This document shows, one piece after another, positions 17,753 to 26,568 of a stretch of 64,000 bases of DNA. The notes under the pieces are model-generated. The model was not told the DNA's origin and ran no database searches. It was given only the letters and a program-made list of their open reading frames with translations. How positions within the stretch are numbered: the first letter of the stretch is position 1; each line of letters starts with the position of its first letter. The translations under genes and the position numbers were made by a program. The DNA lies in the NCBI GenBank assembly GCA_030431255.1, contig JAUIJL010000005.1:155313-219312 (forward strand), read 5' to 3'. Source of the DNA: Thermoanaerobaculia bacterium. Its GTDB lineage: Bacteria; Acidobacteriota; Thermoanaerobaculia; Multivoradales; J023.

Positions 17753-19426
17753 TCACCCAGACCGCGGGCCATCCGCGGGTAGACGCCTCAGCACCACCAA
17801 CGTGGAATCGTCGTCGAAACGATCCGATGCGGCAAATGCGCACATGCTGTCGTGCACGAGGTCCACCAGCTCGTTGGCATCCCTCCACCTGCCCGAATTC
17901 AGGATCGCCAACAGAGGCTCGACCCCCAGCTCCTCACCGGACGCGCTGGAAAGCTCGGTGACCCCGTCGGTATACATCAAAAGCGTGGCTCCCGGTGGCA
18001 TGTCCACTACCTGGCTTCGGAAGGTCACCGAGCGGACCAATCCGACGATCGGACCGGTGGAGTGAAGCTCTCGAATCTCGCCGTCTACCAATAGGAGCGA
18101 CGCATTGTGACCACCGCCGACGTAGTGCAGGCGATGCGATTCCAGATCCAGCTCGGCGTAGAAAAGGGTAGCGAATTTGTTGTCGGGCGAGTTCTCCACC
18201 AGCACCTGGTTGAGACGCTGCACGAGCTCCGCGGGATCGTCGATGGTCTGCACCAGCGCCCGAATGGACGCCTGCAAGACCGCCATCAAGAGGGCGGCTC
18301 CCACGCCCTTGCCCGAGATGTCGGCGACGACTACCGAGAGCACGGTTTCCGACTTGCGGATGAAATCGTAGTAGTCGCCTCCGATCTCGAAGCAGGAACG
18401 ATTCACCCCGCAAATATCGTAGCCGTCGATTTCGGGATCCCGGTCGGGCAGCAGCCGACGCTGGATTTGAGCACCCACCGCCAGCTGCTCTTCCATCCTC
18501 TTCTTTTCGATCTGCTCTTCGAGCAGGTAGTGGTTCTCAATCTTGACCGCGGCCAAATTCGCGATCAATCCCACCATGCGCAGGGTGTCCTGATTGAATT
18601 TCTCGCGTGAAACGGGATCATCCAAGTAGAGCAGACCCAAAACCCCCCGCTCGTTGCTGACCAGCGGCGCGCAGAGGATCGATCGAATGCCTTCCATCAT
18701 GATCGACTCGGCTCGGCCGAATCGGTCGTCGCTCAAAGCGTCCATGGTGAGCAGTGCTTTCTTCTCCCCCACCACGGTATCGATCAACGTGCGGCTGACC
18801 CGGATGTCCTCGTCGGCGCCGAAGCCCTGGCGAGCCACCACGTCCAGCCGACCTTCCCGAGTCCGCAACAGCAGAGCTCCCCGCTGGGCGGGCACCGCAT
18901 CGAAAACCAGCTCGAGAATACGGGCCATCAGCTCATGGACCGGGAAGTGAGAGATCAACGCCGCCGCGGTCTTTTTGAGCGCCGCCAGCACCATTTCCGG
19001 GTCGGTGATGTCGGCGCCGTCGTCTCCCTTCGGATCGCGCGCTTTGAGCTCGGGCAACAGACGATCGCTGGGGATCATCACCGTGCCCTTGGAGAGGGAC
19101 CCTTCGGAGTCGGCGACTTTGACCACACCCGTGGCGTCGTCGTCGAAGTAGGTCAGCTGGACATCGCCCAGGGTGACCACATCGCCGTGGCCGAGAAATC
19201 GTACGCCCTCCAAGACCTTGCCGTTGAGAAACGTGCCGTTGCGGCTGCCGACGTCTTCAACCGTCCACCGCCCGTCTTTGTGCTCGATCCGGGCATGATC
19301 TCGGGACAACCAGGGATCTCTAAAATGCAGATCGTTGGACGCACCACGACCGATGTTGACCACGTCCTGAAATAGGGTGTAGTCGAAGATCGGACGATTT
19401 CTTTGCTCGATGGTCAGCTTGGGCAT
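17753..19426 (-). CDS. FHA-GAF-PP2C serine phosphatase (RsbU/SpoIIE type)
   Basis: 557 aa. FHA at 1-100 (NIGRGASNDLHFRDPWLSRD, VGSRNGTFLNG), GAF at ~150-310 (TLIDTVVGEKKALLTMDALS, SILCAPLVSNERGVLGLLYL), a short coiled linker (EEQIEKKRMEEQLAVGAQIQ) and a SpoIIE/RsbU phosphatase at ~330-555 (GDYYDFI, VVADISGKGVGAALLMA, LFYAELDLESHRLHYVGGGH, LLMYTDGVTE, DDDSTLVVLRRL). The metal-binding Asp residues in GDYYDF, DISGKG, TDGV and DDDST are all present. Such proteins dephosphorylate anti-anti-sigma or other regulators. First of three adjacent regulatory genes on this strand. Confidence 0.88.
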   Translation of the reverse strand: MPKLTIEQRNRPIFDYTLFQDVVNIGRGASNDLHFRDPWLSRDHARIEHKDGRWTVEDVGSRNGTFLNGKVLEGVRFLGHGDVVTLGDVQLTYFDDDATGVVKVADSEGSLSKGTVMIPSDRLLPELKARDPKGDDGADITDPEMVLAALKKTAAALISHFPVHELMARILELVFDAVPAQRGALLLRTREGRLDVVARQGFGADEDIRVSRTLIDTVVGEKKALLTMDALSDDRFGRAESIMMEGIRSILCAPLVSNERGVLGLLYLDDPVSREKFNQDTLRMVGLIANLAAVKIENHYLLEEQIEKKRMEEQLAVGAQIQRRLLPDRDPEIDGYDICGVNRSCFEIGGDYYDFIRKSETVLSVVVADISGKGVGAALLMAVLQASIRALVQTIDDPAELVQRLNQVLVENSPDNKFATLFYAELDLESHRLHYVGGGHNASLLLVDGEIRELHSTGPIVGLVRSVTFRSQVVDMPPGATLLMYTDGVTELSSASGEELGVEPLLAILNSGRWRDANELVDLVHDSMCAFAASDRFDDDSTLVVLRRLPADGPRSG

Positions 19427-19471
19427 TCACAAATCTCGCAATACCAAGGATAAGAGATTCAGAGTGCCCGC

Positions 19472-19996
19472 TCAAGGCGCATCGAAGAACGACAGGAGCG
19501 TGCCGCCGTAGCGCCTCACCGAATGGGGAGACAAATTTGGACCCAGCTCTCGATCGTGCTCGAGGGCCAGCTCGCCATGACTGTGCAGCAGAGGCAACGC
19601 CAGCTCGACCAAGGAATCGTAAGCCTGAAAATCATAGGGCGGATCCGCGAAAATCAAGTCGAAGGGGCCGTTCAGACGGCTCAAGCCCTTGGGCAGATCC
19701 AACCGGCGCACGGAGGCGTTTTCGGCACCCAAGGACCGGCAATTTCGCTTCAAGGCCGTCAAGCTCGACGTGGATCGATCGACCAGAACCGCCTGGGACG
19801 CACCCCGACCCAAGGCCTCGAGACCCACGGCGCCGCTGCCGGCGAATAGATCCAAGATCCTGGCTGAAGGTATGCGGTCCTGCCAAATGCTCAACAATGC
19901 CTCTCGGACGCGCCCCTCGGTGGGACGCACGGCCTCCGCCACCTCCAAACGACGCCCGCGCCAAAGGCCCGATGAAAGTCGAACGCCTCGGCTCAC
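19472..19996 (-). CDS. rsmD: 16S rRNA (guanine-N2)-methyltransferase RsmD
   Basis: 174 aa, the usual RsmD length. Contains the SAM-binding loop ARILDLFAGSGAVGLEALGR, the acidic VLVDRS strand and the catalytic LIFADPPYDFQAY motif (DPPY) that places it among N2-guanine methyltransferases; the N-terminus has the family RPTEGRVREALLSIW segment. It methylates G966 of 16S rRNA in E. coli. Start GTG at 19996 overlaps the upstream stop as GTGA. Usually next to coaD; here it is embedded in a different minus-strand operon. Confidence 0.9.
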   Translation of the reverse strand: MSRGVRLSSGLWRGRRLEVAEAVRPTEGRVREALLSIWQDRIPSARILDLFAGSGAVGLEALGRGASQAVLVDRSTSSLTALKRNCRSLGAENASVRRLDLPKGLSRLNGPFDLIFADPPYDFQAYDSLVELALPLLHSHGELALEHDRELGPNLSPHSVRRYGGTLLSFFDAP

Positions 19997-21354
19997 CAGC
20001 TCGACCGCCCGTCCTCCGACCCGTCCCCGTCGTCAGACCCGTCCCAGTCCTCAGAACCGTCCCTGTCGTCAGAACCGTCCACCTCGTCGTCGTCGAAGTC
20101 GTCGTCCACCCCTTCGAGCTCCTCGACGGCGTCATCGTCCCCAGAGCCGTCCAGCCCACTCTCATAGGAATCGACACCGAATGCGTCGTTGTAGGGGTCG
20201 TCATTGTCGGCATCGGCACCGGCATCGATATCAGTGTCGGAATCACCGTCGGAGCCGGTGGCGGAGCTCGGCGTATCTTCCGGCGGCAGGGGCGCCGTCT
20301 CCTCCCAGGTCGGTACCCGCTTTCCCCAAGCCGAGAATCCCTGCTCATGATCTTCCAGGTCAAATACCTCGGGTTCTTGGAGCAAGCGCTCTTCCAGCTC
20401 CAAATCGCTGACCGTCACCCGGGAAGCGAAGAGGTTCGGCAAATCCTTGATGCGGTGGTAGACCGTGAACGGCTCCAACAGTGATTCCAGCTCCACTCCC
20501 TCGCCGTCGTCGGTGGGTGAAATCACCCGGAACAGCTGGCCGTCACGGCTCCGAAGCACGTCGTCGATTTCGGGCTCATAACCCACGGGCAAACGCTCAG
20601 GGGCCTCCAGGGGCCGGGTGAAGGACGCCAGCCTCTCCGCCAGCTGCAGCAATTGGCCGACCGGCAAGGGTTGGGTCTCCAACGGATTGAACACGTGGAT
20701 TACAGGCACGTCACTGGGCGTTTCGACCGTCAGCCGACAGGCGTTCAACCACTGACCATCGAGCGTGAACCGGCCATCGACCTCCGGCTCCGGGAATTCG
20801 TCCGAGCGCCGAATCCTCACCAACTCTTTGAGGTAGGTGGTCATCTCCTCGGGACCGAGCTCTTCCAGCAGCATCTCCTGCTTTTCCCACGGCCCCTGAC
20901 GAAGGCGAATCGTTCCGTTGGCGAATAGGGTGATGTCGCGTCGGGAGATCTCACTGCGACAATCGACTCGCAGGCGCTCGATGCTGCGCTCGTCCCGCTG
21001 AAGGTCCGACAAGCTGCGAGCCGGCGTTTCGAATCTCGGAACGGGGGTCTCGGGACGAGTGAGCCCCAGCTCCCGCTCCTCATCCGCGTCTTCCCGATCT
21101 TCTCGCGCGTTGTCTTCCTCAGCCTCCAGCCGATCCGCTTCGACTCTAAGCTCTTCCGGAATGATCAGCTCCGGCACATCTGGAGTCTCCGGCAAGCCGG
21201 CGCTCGACGGGTTTTGAGCCGACAAAAAGCCGGGGACACCAATTCCGAGGACCGCCACCAGGGTCACCGCTGGAGCGATCCTCCAAGGAACCGCAGCCGA
21301 AAGGGCCGAGCCGACTCGCCGGAGGTTCAAGTGGAGCCCATGCGGTCTAAGCAT
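19993..21354 (-). CDS. Exported protein with highly acidic C-terminal tail
   Basis: 453 aa. A hydrophobic segment at about residues 27-46 (VTLVAVLGIGVPGFLSAQ) is likely a signal peptide or anchor. The middle is a soluble domain of no family I recognise (DITLFANGTIRLRQGPWEKQ, VIHVFNPLETQPLPVGQLL). The last ~85 residues are almost entirely Asp/Glu/Ser/Gly (DGSDDRDGSEDWDGSDDGDG). Such tails can bind Ca2+ or basic proteins. The first codons overlap the end of the preceding lipoprotein gene by 28 bases and its stop overlaps rsmD, so it is within an operon. Confidence 0.65.
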   Translation of the reverse strand: MLRPHGLHLNLRRVGSALSAAVPWRIAPAVTLVAVLGIGVPGFLSAQNPSSAGLPETPDVPELIIPEELRVEADRLEAEEDNAREDREDADEERELGLTRPETPVPRFETPARSLSDLQRDERSIERLRVDCRSEISRRDITLFANGTIRLRQGPWEKQEMLLEELGPEEMTTYLKELVRIRRSDEFPEPEVDGRFTLDGQWLNACRLTVETPSDVPVIHVFNPLETQPLPVGQLLQLAERLASFTRPLEAPERLPVGYEPEIDDVLRSRDGQLFRVISPTDDGEGVELESLLEPFTVYHRIKDLPNLFASRVTVSDLELEERLLQEPEVFDLEDHEQGFSAWGKRVPTWEETAPLPPEDTPSSATGSDGDSDTDIDAGADADNDDPYNDAFGVDSYESGLDGSGDDDAVEELEGVDDDFDDDEVDGSDDRDGSEDWDGSDDGDGSEDGRSSW

Positions 21355-22682
21355 CTCCTCACCAAATCGACGGCTTCATGACCCGATAGCACGGCGGCCG
21401 GTAGGCATTCCGTGGTTTCTGTGATCAACGAGCAATCCACCGCTCGCTGACACACCCAACGGCGATCACGATCCTTTGCCGAGACCCGCAGCTCCCCGTT
21501 CATGCAAGAAGCCGGCGGCTCGGCACCCTGCAACAGCGACAGCAGCGCCGCCAACGCGGTTTGCCGGGTCGCGCCGCCACCGGGATCGAAGCGATGCAGG
21601 GTCTCGTCGATCTCCATCAGCTCCAAGTCCAAGACTTTCAGCACTTCCTCACGGTTCGGATGATCGAGAATATCCGTGGCGATCGGCGGATCTTCCACCG
21701 TGGAGAAACGGACGTTGGGAAAGAGCCAATAGAGCAGTGAGGCGAAGTCCGCCCGATCCAGCTCGGGCAGGCGGGCGATGACCTTGACTTTCGGGGGCAG
21801 CAGCTCGAGCCGCCAGAGGAATCGAGCGCGCTCGACTTGATCCGTCAGCAGTGGATCCTCTGGAAACTCAGCCGCCAAGGCTTCGAAGATGTCCATGCCG
21901 GAACGCACGTCACCGGCCTCCAGCTCCAAGGCCCCGAGACGATTCAAGAGCTCGACCTTGGCATCGGTATCCTCGAAACCCAGCTCCAGCTCCGCGGACT
22001 GGCGCAGGATCTCGAGCTCTGCCTCGATCTCACCGGTCTGAAAGTAGAGCTCGCGCCGCCGGCTCAGCAGCAGCGTTTCCTCCACTTCCCAGACTTCGAG
22101 CTGCTCGAGATGAGCTTGGGCTTCCTCATACCGACCTCGTGCCAGGGCGTCTTCAAACCGCCTCTCGACGATTTCCAACGCCTTGGGTCGCAGCTCGGTC
22201 GCCCGCTCATAAGCCCTGCGATGGATGGGCGCCAGGGAATCAAAGATCTCGTAGGCTTGGATCGTCGCTCCGAGCCGTTCCTGGGCTCTGGCAGCCAGCA
22301 AGGAGGCCGCCAAATAGTCGGGTAGCTCGTCCAGAATGGGCTGCAGTCGGTCCACGACTCCGCGGTCGATCCGATTCAAGAAGTCCACCTGGGCCCGCAG
22401 CACCACCGCCGGCAGGAAGGAGGGATCCGACGCGGCCAAGGCTTCGGCTTCCGACGCGATCGCGGTCAGCGAATCGCCGGTCTCAAAGCCGGCAAATGCA
22501 GCCCGAATGCGCTGCTTGGCCTCCGCGCTGACGGTCAGCGGATAACCGGTCAGTGGATCCAGGACGTAGGATTGCTCAGAGACGGGAATGCGCGAGACCA
22601 CCCGTTCCGGGGTAGAGCTCGCGCATCCGACTAACCAGAGAACCAACGCCGCTGAGACAAAAAAGACAGCATATCTTCGCAT
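21327..22682 (-). CDS. TPR-like lipoprotein
   Basis: 451 aa with a lipoprotein signal (AVFFVSAALVLWLVGCASS; Cys at about residue 20). The body is helical with TPR-like repeats (DPSFLPAVVLRAQVDFLNRI, LAASLLAARAQERLGATIQA, EAQAHLEQLEVWEVEETLLL, ELLNRLGALELEAGDVRSGM). A C-terminal part includes several Cys residues (PASCMNGEL, RRWVCQRAVDC). Probably an outer- or inner-membrane-anchored periplasmic scaffold. It lies just downstream of hfq and overlaps the next gene. Confidence 0.75.
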   Translation of the reverse strand: MRRYAVFFVSAALVLWLVGCASSTPERVVSRIPVSEQSYVLDPLTGYPLTVSAEAKQRIRAAFAGFETGDSLTAIASEAEALAASDPSFLPAVVLRAQVDFLNRIDRGVVDRLQPILDELPDYLAASLLAARAQERLGATIQAYEIFDSLAPIHRRAYERATELRPKALEIVERRFEDALARGRYEEAQAHLEQLEVWEVEETLLLSRRRELYFQTGEIEAELEILRQSAELELGFEDTDAKVELLNRLGALELEAGDVRSGMDIFEALAAEFPEDPLLTDQVERARFLWRLELLPPKVKVIARLPELDRADFASLLYWLFPNVRFSTVEDPPIATDILDHPNREEVLKVLDLELMEIDETLHRFDPGGGATRQTALAALLSLLQGAEPPASCMNGELRVSAKDRDRRWVCQRAVDCSLITETTECLPAAVLSGHEAVDLVRRCLDRMGST

Positions 22683-22708
22683 TGCGAAGGGCCGCCGATG
22701 TCGGCAGC

Positions 22709-22918
22709 TCAGCGTCCTTTCTCGGCGATGGTTGAGATGGCGTGTTTGTAGACCAGAACCTCTTGACCTCCGGTATCGACGACTACCGCAAAGCGATCAA
22801 ACCGCTTGAGCCGGCCTTCGAGGCTGTGACCCGTGATGAGCTCGAAGGACATGATGCGTGCTTCCTTCAGGCTCTGAAAAAGAAAACCGTCCTGGATGTT
22901 GATGTTATGCCTGCTCAT
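22709..22918 (-). CDS. hfq: RNA chaperone Hfq
   Basis: 69 aa, typical short Hfq without a C-terminal tail. Contains Sm1 (LKEARIMSFELITGHSLEGR, LKRFDRFAVVV) and the Sm2 motif LVYKHAIST that lines the RNA-binding proximal face. Its first codons overlap the 3' end of miaA, the conserved miaA-hfq arrangement. It binds sRNAs and mRNAs, which matters here because a large structured RNA is proposed in the mobile element. Confidence 0.96.
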   Translation of the reverse strand: MSRHNINIQDGFLFQSLKEARIMSFELITGHSLEGRLKRFDRFAVVVDTGGQEVLVYKHAISTIAEKGR

Positions 22919-23891
22919 TGAGCGAACGCTCCTCTAATCTGGATTTCATACACTGGATGTCATGCAACAGGGAAGGCAACACGGTATCGAAATCGAGCCC
23001 GGAAACCCATTGGACGCCCGGCTCCTTGCGAAACCAGGTCATCTGCCGCTTTGCGTAGCGTCGCGTTGCTTGAATGGTATCTTTGACGGCTTCTTGAAGA
23101 CTCAGCTCACCCCGAACGTGACGAACGATCTGTCGATAGCCGATCGCCTGGAACGCGGGAGCACTAGGTTCAAATCCTTGATCCAGCATCTTCACGACTT
23201 CAGAAACCCAACCCTTCTCTACCATTTGATCAACGCGATCAGCGATGCGATCGTACAGGATGGCTCGCGGCACCGTCAATCCGATTCTCAGGGCGGGAAT
23301 GGGCTTCTCAACCGGCTTTCTACGCAGCCAATCCGACATCGGAACACCGCTGGACCGATGGATCTCCAGAGCCCGGACGATCCTTTGACGGTCCTGGGGC
23401 ACGAGTCGCTGGGCGGTCTCAGGGTCGATTTCCCGGAGGTGCTTATGCAAGTCCGCAGGCCCTTCTCGATCGGCCCACGCTTCCAGCTCGGCCCGAACCT
23501 CGGGGCGGCTGCGGGGCAATGGGCTCAACCCCTCGAAGAGAGCGCGCAAATACAAGCCACTACCGCCCACCACGATCGGCAACCGCCCTCGGCGCAAGAT
23601 GTCGTGAATCGCGACCCGGCCTCGACGGGCGAACTCGCCGGCGGAAAAGGCCTCGTTCGGCTCCAGGATGTCCACCAAATGGTGGGGAATCTCGCGCAGC
23701 ATCTCGGGGGTCGGCTTGTCGGTTCCGATCGACAGCCGGCGGTAGATCTGCAGGGCATCTCCGTTGATGATCTCCCCATCGAGCCGCCGCGCCAGCTCCA
23801 GGCCGAGGCCGGACTTTCCCGCTGCCGTGGGACCGACCACGGCGGGGATCGGAAATGGGACCGGCGGCGCTTCCGGCGAAACTTCATTCAT
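22905..23891 (-). CDS. miaA: tRNA dimethylallyltransferase MiaA
   Basis: 328 aa. P-loop VVGPTAAGKSGLGLELARRL, the substrate segment INGDALQIYRRLSIGTDKPT, IPHHLVDILEPNEAFSAGEF, GGSGLYLRALFEGLSPLP and RRYAKRQMTWFRKEPGVQWV near the end are all family signatures. It transfers a dimethylallyl group to N6 of A37 in tRNAs reading UNN codons. It overlaps comEC by 8 bases upstream and hfq by 14 bases downstream. Confidence 0.96.
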   Translation of the reverse strand: MNEVSPEAPPVPFPIPAVVGPTAAGKSGLGLELARRLDGEIINGDALQIYRRLSIGTDKPTPEMLREIPHHLVDILEPNEAFSAGEFARRGRVAIHDILRRGRLPIVVGGSGLYLRALFEGLSPLPRSRPEVRAELEAWADREGPADLHKHLREIDPETAQRLVPQDRQRIVRALEIHRSSGVPMSDWLRRKPVEKPIPALRIGLTVPRAILYDRIADRVDQMVEKGWVSEVVKMLDQGFEPSAPAFQAIGYRQIVRHVRGELSLQEAVKDTIQATRRYAKRQMTWFRKEPGVQWVSGLDFDTVLPSLLHDIQCMKSRLEERSLNEQA

Positions 23892-26352
23892 CGGCGCATT
23901 CTAGCCCGGTCGGCTCTCGTCCCGGAACCGGAGTCGCGGGCAGAGCAATCCTCAAAGGGCTGATGCCACCGCGCTCCTGCCGGGCCCAGTGCAGGAGCAC
24001 GATGCCCTGCCCGTCGGTGCGAAGCGTTCGCACGCCTTCCGCCTGCAGGCTCGCGAGCACATGAGGATGGGGGTGTCTATAGCGATTTCGCCAACCCGCT
24101 GAAACCACCGCCCATTTCGGTCGGACGGCGCGTAAGAACGGACGGATCGTGGACGTCTTGCTGCCGTGGTGGGCCACCTTCAGCACGTCCGCTTTCAGCA
24201 GCTCGGGAGCCCGCAGAAGGTCTCGCTCACCTGCCGCCTCCAAATCGCCGGTGAGCAAGACGGACTTGCCGCCGGCCCGGGCTCGGATCACCATCGAGCG
24301 GGCATTGCCCTCCTCCCGTCGACCCGCGTCCGGCCAAAGCACCTCGAGCTGCCAATGCCCTCGACGTCCACGCCATCCGTCGTACACGGGATGCCAACGA
24401 GCACCGGACCGACCGATCAATCGGCTGATACAGCCGTTCTCGCCCCAGCCCGGCGAAGCGAAGATCTCATCCACGGGCAGATAGGATCGCAAGTCCTCCA
24501 GGCCGCCACAGTGGTCCTGATCCCCATGGGTCACCCAAATGGAATCCAGTCGGCGAACCCCGAGGTCCGCGAGGGCGGGCACCAAGACACGACCCGCCGA
24601 ATCGCCCCGTCGCCAGCCCCCGCCATCCACCAACATGGAATATCCGGACGATTGCAGCAGCACCGCATCACCCTGGCCGACATCGAGAAAGGCTACCCGC
24701 CAGGTGTCCGCGGGGACGGCGGAGTGGCTCCAAAAGCCCTGGGCCGAGCCGATGGTCCAACCGAGAAACAACAAACAACAGACGCCATAACACCTCGGCC
24801 CCCACCGCAAACAGCACAGCACGGCGATGATGCCGACCACGGCCCACCCCACGGTCGATTCCACCGGCGATCCCACCGTCGATTCCACCGGCAACCCCAC
24901 CGTCGCTCCGCCCCATCCCGGCTGCGCGGCGCTCAGAAATTCCAGGGGTAATACCAACACCTCGACAGCCTCCCCGACCCACGCCGACCATGCCGCGGAT
25001 CGGTCCGGCCAGACCCATTCGAGGCCTAAGGACCCAAGGACCAGCAGCCATAAAACGCTCAGGGTGAGGGTCAGCCAAGGGATCGCCACCAAGTCCAAAA
25101 GTGGCCCCAGAGGATGGACCAAACCGGTGATCGGCCAGAGCATCGGCAGGGTCGCCGCCTGGGCGCACAGGGAAGCGGCCATCGACCAGGAGACGACCTT
25201 GAAGAGACTTGTCGACGACCTTGTGGACGACCGGCCTCGCAGCCACCACCGAGCGACCGCCGGGGCCGCCACCACCAACGCCAGTGTGGCCGACACACTG
25301 AGCTGAAAACCCAAGTCGTGTATCCAAGGCGGGTGGAGCCACAACATGACGACAACGCTTCCCGCCAGGGCCTGGAGGATCTGCGGGGGTCGCCGGACGA
25401 TGAGGAATCCCAAGATCCAAAGGGCCATCAGCACGGCCCGGCTGATCGCTGCCTTCGGACCTACCGTCAGCCCATAGGCTACCAACGCCAGGACGATCCA
25501 CGAGATCCGAGCCGTTCGGGATCGCCCCGATGTGCCACCGAGCATCAGGAATACCAGGATGCCCAAATGCAATCCCGACACCGCCAAGAGATGGGCGGCT
25601 CCCGAAGCCCGGGCGGCTCGCATCCACGCCTCCGGCAACTCATTTCGATCACCGAGAATCAACGCCTTGGCCGGCCCACGGGCCTTCCGGGGCCAGCGAT
25701 CGAATACCGAAAGGACACGCTCACGCAGCCACGTGCCGCAGCGAGGGATCCGAGGCGCGGGCTCCAGAACCTCCAAGAACCTCGGGCTTTCGAGACGCAG
25801 GCGATAGGGCGTCAGGGAAGGGCTCCTTAGATTTGCCGCGCCGATCGACGGCCGTAAATAACCCCGCAAACGCACGAGGTTGCCGAGCTGGGCCAGGCCA
25901 ACGACCTCCACAGGCGCCTGGATCCAAATGTCCAGCTCGCCGCTCCGCACCCGCGACCGCTGCTCGATCGACCTGACCGAAAGCAGAAAACGTATCGACT
26001 CAGCATCCACCCGCTCGGGATGGGAAAACACTCTGCCCTCAATGGCCACGGGTGCCTCCGGCGAGATCAAATCCAACCCGACGATCGAAGCGTCTCTCCA
26101 CATACCCAGGCAGAAGGCCGCTCCCAACACCAAGAGCCTCCAAGCCCAGGGGTGGCGGGTGACGAGGGAGATCCCGCCGAATACCGCGAGCCATGTGACG
26201 ACAGCCCGTGCATCGACCGAGGATCCCAGGGCCAATCCCGCCCAGATGCCGATTGCCCAAGGCATCAGGGGTGCCCTCGGTGAGCTCCACGGGTTCGGTG
26301 ACCCGGTCGGCGAGCCCGGAGGCCTAGCACTAGACGCAGTTTCTCCTTTCAC
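23884..26352 (-). CDS. comEC: ComEC/Rec2 competence DNA-uptake channel
   Basis: 822 aa. N-terminal membrane helices with an OB-like extracytoplasmic domain, the competence core (ARASGAAHLLAVSGLHLGIL), and a C-terminal metallo-beta-lactamase-like domain (VAFLDVGQGDAVLLQSSGYS, WVTHGDQDHCGGLEDL with the HxDxDH metal motif, LLTGDLEAAGERDLL, LKVAHHGSKTST). The protein forms the inner-membrane channel for single-stranded DNA. Its presence suggests transformation ability, a plausible route for acquiring the element on the right. Start is a GTG at 26352; no clear Shine-Dalgarno precedes it. Confidence 0.93.
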   Translation of the reverse strand: MKGETASSARPPGSPTGSPNPWSSPRAPLMPWAIGIWAGLALGSSVDARAVVTWLAVFGGISLVTRHPWAWRLLVLGAAFCLGMWRDASIVGLDLISPEAPVAIEGRVFSHPERVDAESIRFLLSVRSIEQRSRVRSGELDIWIQAPVEVVGLAQLGNLVRLRGYLRPSIGAANLRSPSLTPYRLRLESPRFLEVLEPAPRIPRCGTWLRERVLSVFDRWPRKARGPAKALILGDRNELPEAWMRAARASGAAHLLAVSGLHLGILVFLMLGGTSGRSRTARISWIVLALVAYGLTVGPKAAISRAVLMALWILGFLIVRRPPQILQALAGSVVVMLWLHPPWIHDLGFQLSVSATLALVVAAPAVARWWLRGRSSTRSSTSLFKVVSWSMAASLCAQAATLPMLWPITGLVHPLGPLLDLVAIPWLTLTLSVLWLLVLGSLGLEWVWPDRSAAWSAWVGEAVEVLVLPLEFLSAAQPGWGGATVGLPVESTVGSPVESTVGWAVVGIIAVLCCLRWGPRCYGVCCLLFLGWTIGSAQGFWSHSAVPADTWRVAFLDVGQGDAVLLQSSGYSMLVDGGGWRRGDSAGRVLVPALADLGVRRLDSIWVTHGDQDHCGGLEDLRSYLPVDEIFASPGWGENGCISRLIGRSGARWHPVYDGWRGRRGHWQLEVLWPDAGRREEGNARSMVIRARAGGKSVLLTGDLEAAGERDLLRAPELLKADVLKVAHHGSKTSTIRPFLRAVRPKWAVVSAGWRNRYRHPHPHVLASLQAEGVRTLRTDGQGIVLLHWARQERGGISPLRIALPATPVPGREPTGLECADE

Positions 26353-26568
26353 ATCATTTCAAGGACGCAAAAAGCGTCGCGAATTCTGCGCTGGAGGGTT
26401 TTTTGTTGGATTTTTCCCGTTGAGGAACGCGAGAAGTGGCTGGTAGGGTGACGCCATGCAACCCATCTTTCCCCGCCCTTCCAGCGCCCCCGTGGATCGG
26501 ATGGCGCCTCCCCTCACACGCGGGTCCAGGCTCGATGTCGCCCCCGATATCGCCGGAGGGACGAGCCC
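26353..26568. promoter_or_regulatory. Divergent intergenic region between comEC and the methyltransferase
   Basis: 216 bases separating two divergent genes, expected to carry both promoters. I see no convincing -35/-10 pairs and no hairpin. GGAGG at about 26551-26557 serves the rightward gene. Confidence 0.4.
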
